Shown piece after piece: positions 52,032 through 59,659 of a stretch of DNA of 64,000 nucleotides. Source of the stretch: JAFGDI01 sp963662515 (GTDB lineage: Bacteria > Planctomycetota > Phycisphaerae > Sedimentisphaerales > SM23-30); NCBI GenBank assembly GCA_963662515.1, contig OY759675.1, positions 682,001 to 746,000 on the forward strand, given 5' to 3'. A model generated the notes under the pieces. The model saw only the letters and a program-made list of their open reading frames with translations. It had not been told where the DNA came from and ran no database searches. How positions within the stretch are numbered: position 1 is the first letter of the stretch; each line of letters starts with the position of its first letter. The position numbers were made by a program, and so were the translations under genes.

Positions 52032-53141
52032 ATGGCCAGTAATTTATATATTTTTGCAGGCGGCGGCAGTGGTGGCCACTTGTACCCCGGCATATCGGTA
52101 GCTCAGCAGATAGCATGCCGTCAGCCAGATTCCGAGATAGTATTTCTTTGTACTTCTCGTGATATCGACAAGAAGATTCTTGCAGGCTTTCCCTGGCGGC
52201 AGGTTCCTCAGCCTATAACGCCGGTGCCGAGAAATCCTTTGCATACATTGCGTTTTTGGCAAAACTGGCAAAAGAGCTGTCAGTTAACCCGCCAGTTATG
52301 TCGGAGCAGTAAAGGCCGGGTGGTGGTTTGTGGTCTGGGAGGCTTCGCCTCTGGTGCAGCCTTAAAAACAGCTCATCAGTTGGGGCTTACTACCGCTATG
52401 CTCAACCCTGATGTTCTGCCAGGCAAGGCTAACAGATATTGCCAGAAGTATGCTGATAAGATATTTGTACAGTGGCCAGAGACGCTCAATGAATTTGGCA
52501 AGTATGCTTCCAGATGTGTTGTGACCGGCAGTCCGGTGCGTTCTGGCTATGTTCGTGAATTAACCGAGTTAACTCATGATAAATTGGATACTCACGAACT
52601 GTTGATATTTGGCGGCTCTTTGGGCGGCCATAATGTTAATAGTGCGGTATTGACGGCATTGGGTATTATCCAGGAAACTGAACCAGAATTATTAGCCGGC
52701 TGGAAGATCGTGCATATAACAGGTGGCAGTGACTATGAATTTGTGCAGAGCGGCTATACCCGCCTGCCCTATCAGGCCGAGGTTTTGAACTATTGCCACG
52801 AGATGGATCAGCGATTAAAGCAGGCATCTTTGGTTATCTGTCGTGCTGGCGCATCGACTCTGGCAGAATTATCAGCTATAGGTCTGGGCAGTATTCTTAT
52901 GCCGTATCCATATCATAAAGATCAGCATCAGATGAAGAATGCCGAGATATTCCGTAAGCGGGGTGCGGCTTTTATAGTCAAAGATACTGTCAATGACCAG
53001 CAGACAGCCGCCGGGCTGGTGACTACCCTGCGACGATGTCTCAATAAAGATGCTTGTTATAATATGGCTCTTGCAGCCAAAGGCATAGGCAATAGTCAGG
53101 CATCGGCAAACATTGCCGCAGAGCTGATGTCGGAAAAATAG
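52032..53141 (+). CDS. murG: UDP-GlcNAc--N-acetylmuramyl-pentapeptide transferase MurG
   Basis: A 369-residue GT28 enzyme that forms lipid II in peptidoglycan synthesis. The N-terminal loop is FAGGGSGGHLYPGI; VVCGLGGFASGAALKTAHQL follows. The nucleotide-sugar site has GGSLGGHNVN and ICRAGASTLAELSAIGLGSIL. The C-terminus has ILMPYPYHKDQHQMKNAEIF. It lies 23 bp after ppnP. Peptidoglycan genes are of interest because planctomycetes were long thought to lack the wall. Confidence 0.94.
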   Translation: MASNLYIFAGGGSGGHLYPGISVAQQIACRQPDSEIVFLCTSRDIDKKILAGFPWRQVPQPITPVPRNPLHTLRFWQNWQKSCQLTRQLCRSSKGRVVVCGLGGFASGAALKTAHQLGLTTAMLNPDVLPGKANRYCQKYADKIFVQWPETLNEFGKYASRCVVTGSPVRSGYVRELTELTHDKLDTHELLIFGGSLGGHNVNSAVLTALGIIQETEPELLAGWKIVHITGGSDYEFVQSGYTRLPYQAEVLNYCHEMDQRLKQASLVICRAGASTLAELSAIGLGSILMPYPYHKDQHQMKNAEIFRKRGAAFIVKDTVNDQQTAAGLVTTLRRCLNKDACYNMALAAKGIGNSQASANIAAELMSEK

Positions 53142-53192
53142 AATGCTGTTGTGTTTCTTTAAGATAAAATAATACGATATGAGGTGATAGAA

Positions 53193-54200
53193 ATGATAAA
53201 AGTAGCAATTATAGGTGCCAGCGGATATACCGCTTCGGAATCGCTGAAGATCCTGGCCCGTCATAAAGATGTAAAGGTAACTTATCTCGCGGCCACTCAG
53301 GACCGTGGTAAGGTAGCCGAAAACTTTCCGCAATTGGGTGGACTGTTCGATCTTAATGTTAATGAATATAAGGTTGAAGATGCTATCGAGCTGGCCGATG
53401 TGGTATTGTGCTGCCTGCCGCACATGGCGGCGATGGAGTCGGTGTCACAGCTTGTTAATGCAGGAATGAAGGTAGTTGACTTCAGTGCCGATTACCGTAT
53501 TCATGATGCTAAAAAGTACCATGAGGTGTATGGCCATGAACATACCGACCCGGCGAATATTGCCAGGGCGGCTTTTGGTCTGCCTGAACTTTTCCGCAAA
53601 GATATAGTGGGCAAGCAGTTGGTAGCGAATCCTGGCTGTTATCCGACCGCTGCGTCACTTGGGCTGGCTCCGCTGCTCAAAGAAAAGCTTATCGACCCGG
53701 CTGACATTATTATCAATGCGATTTCAGGTGCCTCTGGTGCAGGTCGCAAGCCGGCACAGAAGTTTCATTTTCCAGAAATGACGGAGAACATATTTGCTTA
53801 TGGCCAGTTTGGTCATCGTCATAATCCTGAGATCGACCAGATACTTACCGAGTACAGCGGGCAGAATACCTCAACACTGTTCATGCCGCATGTAGGCTGT
53901 TTTGAACGGGGCATTATTGAGACAATATACTGCAAGCCTGTAAAAGAGATTTCTCAGGCCCAGCTTGATGAGCTGTATAAGAGTTATTACAGTGCTGAGA
54001 GATTTGTCCGTCTGCGTAATACACCGCCAGCGGCGCGCGATGTTGCCTATAGCAACTTCTGTGATATTTACCCGGTAATAACCCGCGGTCGGATCGTTGT
54101 ATTCAGTGCCATTGATAATCTGATCAAGGGAGCTGCCGGACAGGCGATTCAGAATATGAATATTATTTGTGGTCTGGACGAAGCCGAAGGCCTGGTCTGA
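53193..54200 (+). CDS. argC: N-acetyl-gamma-glutamyl-phosphate reductase
   Basis: A 335-residue ArgC that makes N-acetylglutamate semialdehyde using NADPH in arginine synthesis. Motifs are AIIGASGYTASESLKIL (nucleotide site), VVDFSADYRIHD and the catalytic Cys in NPGCYPTAASLGLAPLL, with HFPEMTENIFAYGQFGHRH and HVGCFERGI. GAGGTGA precedes ATG 53193 (a GTG at 53184 is in frame). It is monocistronic with its own terminator. Confidence 0.95.
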   Translation: MIKVAIIGASGYTASESLKILARHKDVKVTYLAATQDRGKVAENFPQLGGLFDLNVNEYKVEDAIELADVVLCCLPHMAAMESVSQLVNAGMKVVDFSADYRIHDAKKYHEVYGHEHTDPANIARAAFGLPELFRKDIVGKQLVANPGCYPTAASLGLAPLLKEKLIDPADIIINAISGASGAGRKPAQKFHFPEMTENIFAYGQFGHRHNPEIDQILTEYSGQNTSTLFMPHVGCFERGIIETIYCKPVKEISQAQLDELYKSYYSAERFVRLRNTPPAARDVAYSNFCDIYPVITRGRIVVFSAIDNLIKGAAGQAIQNMNIICGLDEAEGLV

Positions 54201-54225
54201 GCGTCTGACCGATAATAGTCTGAAC

Positions 54226-54271
54226 AAAAAAACGCAGTATGACCTGAGATATGGCCTACTGCGTTTTTTTT
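54226..54271. terminator. Bidirectional terminator after argC
   Basis: AAAAACGCAGTA and TACTGCGTTTTT form a 12-bp perfect stem with an 18-nt loop between convergent genes argC and the SGNH hydrolase gene. Confidence 0.85.
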
Positions 54272-54292
54272 ATTGGTTAAGGTTATGGCTGA

Positions 54293-55594
54293 TTATTCAG
54301 CAATAATGCTTAATGTATGTACCACTGGTTTGAATGATTCTCTGAGATTGATTACTCTCAACTGGCGAGCTCTTTCACTAAGTGATACGGTTGTTTCCAT
54401 ATCGACCATGCCTTCATCGCCATGGAATAGGGATTTGATCTGGTGTGTTTCATAATTCTGTTTATGGGCAACTGCTTCATCGACCTTTTTGAAAGCGTCA
54501 GAGAATGGATTGACCTCGAAATCGGCAGCCAGATTTATACCTTCTTCCAATTGTTTGCCAGTGTATGACCGGCTCTGGTCGCCCCAGGTAACCTTATAAT
54601 TTGAAGCATTAGCATTTTTGGCTTTGAGCATAAAACGGTTCAATTCCTGGTTAAATGGTACCAGTGTCATACCTGAGCGAATGGTCTTGAACGAGTTAAC
54701 TTCGCCCGCGGCACAGAATGGGTATCTGCTGCTCTCGATAACTATCTTATCTGCTGAGCTTGACAGAACCTTATGGCCTTCGGAAACATTAACTGAACCA
54801 TCTTTCAGGTCAACGGTAAATTGAGCCAGATCACCATCGAGTCCGAGGCTTTTCAGGAAAGCATAGGCCATTACCAGATGGCCAGCCCAGTCTGGGTGAA
54901 CTCCATCTTCCCCGGCTAGCTTATAGTCTTCGCCGTACATTTTTCTGGCCTGGAAATCGCCTGTGAACATGGGCAGGAAAACATCAGCAAATGCCACATT
55001 CTGTTCGCCGGCAATTTTAATACCAATATTGCGTAACTCACACAGGTTCTTATTCATTGCCTTTACGGTAGATTCAGGATTGCCCTGCCACCATGGTTTC
55101 AGGCCGATCATACCCGGTGAACCCTGAACTACCCTTACACCTGCCTGTTTCAGTCCGGTTACAATAGCAGTAGAATCACGATAATACTCATCACCGATTT
55201 CCTGTTTATATGGTTCATAACGATGATCGTTCATGCCATAACAGGTTGTGGCAATGGTAGGCTTAAAACGGATACAGTCATTAGCCATGCGATTAAAGAA
55301 ACCGCCGGCTTTCTCACCTCCCCATCCTAACTGGCGAACTGATACTTCCAACTGGGGCACACAGGCGGTCAGATAGGTTTCCATTATCCGGCTATACATC
55401 TTCTGCTCGGTTATTGAATCGCCGATAATTACCAGACGATCACCTTTTTGTAGTACCTCAGTGGTAGCCGGGGCTGCCAGCGGCTTGAATTCAGCAAAAT
55501 GCGGGTCGTCTGGCATTTTCGCCAGATTTTGAGCTTGGGCGACACCCGCCAGAACAGCTAAGGACATGATACAAAACGATATTGCTTTTTTCAT
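54293..55594 (-). CDS. Exported SGNH/GDSL-type hydrolase
   Basis: A 433-residue exported hydrolase. A signal peptide covers about 1-21 (MKKAISFCIMSLAVLAGVAQA). The SGNH blocks are all visible: LVIIGDSITEQ (Ser), QLGWGGEKAGGF (Gly), CYGMNDHRYEP (Asn) and DGVHPDWAGHLVMAYAF (Asp and His). Relatives include rhamnogalacturonan acetylesterases, so removal of acetyl groups from glycans is plausible beside the PL11, GH35 and GH3 enzymes. The open frame reaches 55702, but ATG 55594 with AAGGAGA begins the signal peptide. Confidence 0.9.
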   Translation of the reverse strand: MKKAISFCIMSLAVLAGVAQAQNLAKMPDDPHFAEFKPLAAPATTEVLQKGDRLVIIGDSITEQKMYSRIMETYLTACVPQLEVSVRQLGWGGEKAGGFFNRMANDCIRFKPTIATTCYGMNDHRYEPYKQEIGDEYYRDSTAIVTGLKQAGVRVVQGSPGMIGLKPWWQGNPESTVKAMNKNLCELRNIGIKIAGEQNVAFADVFLPMFTGDFQARKMYGEDYKLAGEDGVHPDWAGHLVMAYAFLKSLGLDGDLAQFTVDLKDGSVNVSEGHKVLSSSADKIVIESSRYPFCAAGEVNSFKTIRSGMTLVPFNQELNRFMLKAKNANASNYKVTWGDQSRSYTGKQLEEGINLAADFEVNPFSDAFKKVDEAVAHKQNYETHQIKSLFHGDEGMVDMETTVSLSERARQLRVINLRESFKPVVHTLSIIAE

Positions 55595-55987
55595 CTTCCA
55601 GGTCTCCTTGTAATATATAAATAAAAGAAAAGAGCAAGCACACATATTAGACTGAAAATAATATTTATCTATAGACTTTTTATTCAGAATAGAAAAAAAC
55701 AAACCTGATTATTTGTTTGTTAAGATTAAAGGCTGTTATTTAGTTAACATTAAAGGCTGTTATTATGATGATAATGGACCCTGTTTCTGTATTAATTGTA
55801 CGATACACGACAAGGTGATAATGATCTTATTCTCTCTGCTTTTTATATGCAATCTGAATTATTCAGAAATTCAGTCACAATTTCAAAAAAATGACACGAA
55901 CCTGGTATTATCAGTGTATAATGGAGCTATAGGAGCCTGCTTTGCTGTAGATGATAAATTTCTTTTGAGATAAGAGAAAGCCAGGAA
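55595..55987. other. Divergent intergenic region, 393 bp, with a tandem repeat
   Basis: Two 22-bp copies (55719-55740 and 55743-55764) identical except for one base, with a 2-bp gap. The unit ends in ATTAAAGGCTGTTATT. No convincing gene: an 86-codon frame at 55713 spans the repeat and looks accidental. A TATAAT at 55916-55921 may serve the gene at 55988. Confidence 0.5.
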
Positions 55988-58900
55988 ATGAGTAAAAAAT
56001 TATCCCCTCTTTCTATTGTTGCCTTTATGGTATTATGTCTGGTCAACAGCCTGTTTGGTAGCAACCCTGTGGCTTATGTTGATTTTAGCAGTTATTCGAT
56101 TATGGGGCTGGCGGCTGGCGCTAATGTCAGTTTATGGCAAGATCTTTCGGGTAACGGCTTTAATGCCAGTCAAATATCATCAGGCAGGCAGCCCCAATAT
56201 TATCCTTCGGCAATGAGCGGTCATCCTGTTTTGCGATTTACTAATAGCAGGCAGAGTTATATGGACCTTGCCCGTCCTGTAGCTGATAATTTCACTATAA
56301 TACTGGTTTTCAGCAGCACTCAGGGTATCGGCACTGGAACAATGTACTACCAGGGTGCCGGGCTTATCAGTGGTGAGGTTGCAGGTACTGCAAATGATTT
56401 TGCTGTTTCGCTTAATGCCAATGGTCAGTTGTTGGCAGGTTGTGGTAACCCCGATGTAAGTATACATTCTGATGGCGGTTATAATGATGGCCAACCGCAT
56501 ATAGTGGCTTTCCGACGCACACGCAATACCGGTGAGATGTCACTTTTTATTGATGGCGTAAAATCAGCTAACGGCAAAGGAAATACCCAATCTCTGACCG
56601 CTCCGGCGAAACTCACTATTGGTGCCCAGCAGGTAAAGAATAATTATTTAACGGGTGATATATCCTCTGTAGCCATATACAACACTATTCTGACAGATAA
56701 TCAGATCATTTCTCTGTCAGAAGATCTTGCCGGGCAATATATTGAGGGCGGCCCGGCGATAGCCTGTTTGCCTTCACCCTCAGATGAGTCAGTTTCAGTG
56801 CCGGTTAATTCCTTATTGAGCTGGACTGCCGGGCCTGATGCTCAGACTTATAAAGTGTATTTAGGTGTAAGCGAGCCATTGCAGTATGTTGCTACGGTAT
56901 CAGGTACCAGTTTTGATCCCGGGCTGCTCGATTATGACACTAACTATTTATGGCGGGTTGATAGTTATAATGCCGTTACTGGCAATCCGGGGCGGGTATG
57001 GTCATTTACGACTGCCAGGTCTGGTGATATTGATACTGATGGCAGAATTGATATGCTTGACCTTTCTGTATTGGCCTGTAATTGGTATAGCGATTGCAAT
57101 GCGGCAAATGAATGGTGTCAATTGACTGATCTTGATGGCAGTATGCAGGTTGATCTTGCCGATCTGTCTTATCTGGCAGAAAACTGGCTTTATGATCTGA
57201 ATTCAGAGGTACCTTCAGTACAAATGAGTTTTCAGCCATTTACGATTACTTTGCTCGATTCGGTTACCCATGAGCCTCTGCCTCTGGTTAAAATTATGAC
57301 CACAAATAAAGTTATTTATTACAGTGATTTGGCCGGTCGGGTGGCATTTTATGAGCCTGGTATTATGACTCAGGATGTATTTATCTTTTTTGATGGTAAA
57401 GATTATAGAATGGAGCCGGATTTCTTTGGCAATCGTGGTAAGGGCTTAACAATGAGTCGTGGCGGAAGTGCCCGGGTTTATTTGCCCAGAAATGCCGATA
57501 GTGGTTCTGTTATGTTACGAGCTGGTAACCAGCAGTCTGAACCGCTTTATGATATTTCCGGGCTGGTTGCATGTAATTACTATGGTGGACCTGTTTTGGC
57601 TGCTCATTCCGGCTGGCAGGGGGTAAATGATCATGCTGTTGTATTTGATGGTGTTGATGATTATATTGCTTTGCCTCGACAGATCGCAAATGACTTTACT
57701 ATTTCATTTCGCATTAAGACTACACAGCAGGGCTATTCTGCCGGTCAATGGTATGATGGCATTGGGCTGGTTGACGCAGAAATGCCCGGCGTAGTCCGTG
57801 ATTTTGGCCTTAGTATGACAAATGGTCTGATAGCTTTTGGTACCGGCAGTTATGACACTACCATAAAGTCGGTTAGCAGGGTAAACGATGGCAAATGGCA
57901 TCTGGTAACTGCTGTTCGCCAAAAGGACTCTGGTAAAATGTATTTGTATATTGACAGCAAGCTCGAGGCTCAGGCCTCTGGCAGTACCAGTACGCTTGAC
58001 TCACCTGCGGTCATAAATATAGGTCGAATACAAACTGGTAAGAATTATTTCAATGGCATGCTTGATGATGTTTTCATTCTCGATCATGCCTTAAGTCATC
58101 GAGAGATCGCCAGTATATATGGCAGCAGTTTTTCGCCTGACAGTGAGCTTGTGTGTCCGTTTGTTATCAAGGTAGTCGATTCGCAAACGCATCGTGGTGT
58201 GCCTTTGGTAAAGGTTGTTTCTGATATTGGCATTGAGTTTATTACTGATAGTGCCGGTAATATTGCTGTGTTCCAGCCTGAGATGCTGGGTCGTGAAGTT
58301 GTGTTTACCTGCCAGAGTCATGGCTATGTTAGTGTGCCTGCTGTTAGTCTGTTCTGCCGGGTCGGGCAAAGTGCAGAGGTTCCTATTGTCAGAGTTAATC
58401 TGGCGGAGAGATTGTACCGTATTACCGGCGGTGGCATATATGATCAGTCGCGCATTGCTGGTTTAGCTGTGCCATTGGCCAGTCCGCTTATCAATGGCAA
58501 GGTTTTTGGCCAGGATACTGTTTCCATGACTAAATACAGGGGTAAATTGCATTGGCTCTGGGGCGACACTGACAGACCGGCATATCCGCTGGGTAACTTT
58601 AAGACTACATGTGCCACTTCTGAATTACCTGGTAATGGTGGGCTCGACCCGGCACTGGGCATAAATCTTACCTATTACACTAATTCCGAAGGTTTTGCCA
58701 AAGAAATGTTCCCAACCAGTGAGGCTTCTCTGGTCTGGATGAATACCATGTGTAGTGTTAACAGTGCCTCCGGTGAGCGATTAGTAGCGAGCTATACTTT
58801 CCTTAATGGTAATGGTGTTGGTTTTGAAAACGGATTTGCTCTTTTCAACGACTCTTTGAGTAAATATGAGAAACTTGTTACCTTCCAGGAGGGCCATAAT

Positions 58901-59563
58901 ATCAGACCGACCGGGCAGTGCAGCAGACACAATGGTTATATTTATGTCAGTTATCCATACCCCACAGTTCGCATACCGGCTGAACTTTCTGCTTTTCAAA
59001 ACCCCGAAGAATATGAAGGCTTTTCTTGCCTGGCAACTGGCACAGCCTATGTTCGCGGTGCGGTTGTACTTGATAAAGGTTCTGGGGGTTCTCTCATCTG
59101 GGGCTGGAAAAAGAATACCACTCCGCTCAATGATCAGCAGTGGTCAGAGATGGTCGCCGATGGTCTGGTCGATCAGAGCCAGGCCTGGAACTGGATGACT
59201 GTTAAGGGCAGTCCGTCCAGTCATATACAGGTAGCGTGTGCTTCTGCATGTTATAACCCATATCGTAATAAATGGAGTATGATAATAGGTCAGAGTTTTG
59301 GTACCAGCTTTTTAGGTGAAATATGGTATAGTGAAGCTGATAACCCGGAAGGGCCGTGGACCTCGGCTGTTAAAATTATCACTCATAATAACTATACTAT
59401 GTACAATGTCTATCTACATCAGGACCTGATGCAGGAAAATGGCAGATATCTCTATTTTGAGGGCACATATACCAATACCTATACCAATAACCCTGACATA
59501 ACACCCCGATATAATTATAATCAGATAATGTACAGACTGGACCTGTCGCAGAATATTTATTGA
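55988..59563 (+). CDS. Large mosaic secreted protein: LamG, Fn3-like, dockerin-like, LamG, C-terminal propeller-like domain
   Basis: A 1191-residue exported protein. A signal peptide covers about 1-25. LamG follows (about 35-250; VSLWQDLSGNGFNASQI), then a Fn3-like part (about 255-340; SDESVSVPVNSLLSWTAGPD), a dockerin-like unit (about 345-400; DIDTDGRIDMLDLSVLACNWY; DLDGSMQVDLADLSYLAENWL), a carboxypeptidase-regulatory-like part (about 415-510), a second LamG (about 530-710), a second such part, and a C-terminal domain (about 810-1190) resembling DUF4185/propeller glycosidase-like proteins (YRITGGGIYDQSRIAGLAV, KLHWLWGDTDRPAYPLGNFK, IYVSYPYPTVRIPAEL). GCCAGGAA precedes the ATG. The catalytic residues are not assigned. 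Confidence 0.78.
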   Translation: MSKKLSPLSIVAFMVLCLVNSLFGSNPVAYVDFSSYSIMGLAAGANVSLWQDLSGNGFNASQISSGRQPQYYPSAMSGHPVLRFTNSRQSYMDLARPVADNFTIILVFSSTQGIGTGTMYYQGAGLISGEVAGTANDFAVSLNANGQLLAGCGNPDVSIHSDGGYNDGQPHIVAFRRTRNTGEMSLFIDGVKSANGKGNTQSLTAPAKLTIGAQQVKNNYLTGDISSVAIYNTILTDNQIISLSEDLAGQYIEGGPAIACLPSPSDESVSVPVNSLLSWTAGPDAQTYKVYLGVSEPLQYVATVSGTSFDPGLLDYDTNYLWRVDSYNAVTGNPGRVWSFTTARSGDIDTDGRIDMLDLSVLACNWYSDCNAANEWCQLTDLDGSMQVDLADLSYLAENWLYDLNSEVPSVQMSFQPFTITLLDSVTHEPLPLVKIMTTNKVIYYSDLAGRVAFYEPGIMTQDVFIFFDGKDYRMEPDFFGNRGKGLTMSRGGSARVYLPRNADSGSVMLRAGNQQSEPLYDISGLVACNYYGGPVLAAHSGWQGVNDHAVVFDGVDDYIALPRQIANDFTISFRIKTTQQGYSAGQWYDGIGLVDAEMPGVVRDFGLSMTNGLIAFGTGSYDTTIKSVSRVNDGKWHLVTAVRQKDSGKMYLYIDSKLEAQASGSTSTLDSPAVINIGRIQTGKNYFNGMLDDVFILDHALSHREIASIYGSSFSPDSELVCPFVIKVVDSQTHRGVPLVKVVSDIGIEFITDSAGNIAVFQPEMLGREVVFTCQSHGYVSVPAVSLFCRVGQSAEVPIVRVNLAERLYRITGGGIYDQSRIAGLAVPLASPLINGKVFGQDTVSMTKYRGKLHWLWGDTDRPAYPLGNFKTTCATSELPGNGGLDPALGINLTYYTNSEGFAKEMFPTSEASLVWMNTMCSVNSASGERLVASYTFLNGNGVGFENGFALFNDSLSKYEKLVTFQEGHNIRPTGQCSRHNGYIYVSYPYPTVRIPAELSAFQNPEEYEGFSCLATGTAYVRGAVVLDKGSGGSLIWGWKKNTTPLNDQQWSEMVADGLVDQSQAWNWMTVKGSPSSHIQVACASACYNPYRNKWSMIIGQSFGTSFLGEIWYSEADNPEGPWTSAVKIITHNNYTMYNVYLHQDLMQENGRYLYFEGTYTNTYTNNPDITPRYNYNQIMYRLDLSQNIY

Positions 59564-59600
59564 TGATGTTGTATCTGTAATAATATTATCTTACCAAATA

Positions 59601-59637
59601 AAAAAGGCAAGCCGCATTTATTGTGACTTGCCTTTTT
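59601..59637. terminator. Bidirectional terminator
   Basis: AAAAAGGCAAG and CTTGCCTTTTT form an 11-bp perfect stem with a 15-nt loop between the convergent genes ending at 59563 and 59660. Confidence 0.85.
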
Positions 59638-59659
59638 AGTGTTTGTGACTTAGTTAGGA

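Noticed and set aside
55930..55945. GG-N10-GC spacing as a sigma-54 promoter for the 1191-residue gene
   Set aside because: Only the core dinucleotides and TTGC fit; the -24 element does not match TGGCAC well.
55713..55973. 86-codon plus-strand frame
   Set aside because: Its start lies in the 22-bp tandem repeat, it has no ribosome binding site and the residues show no domain.
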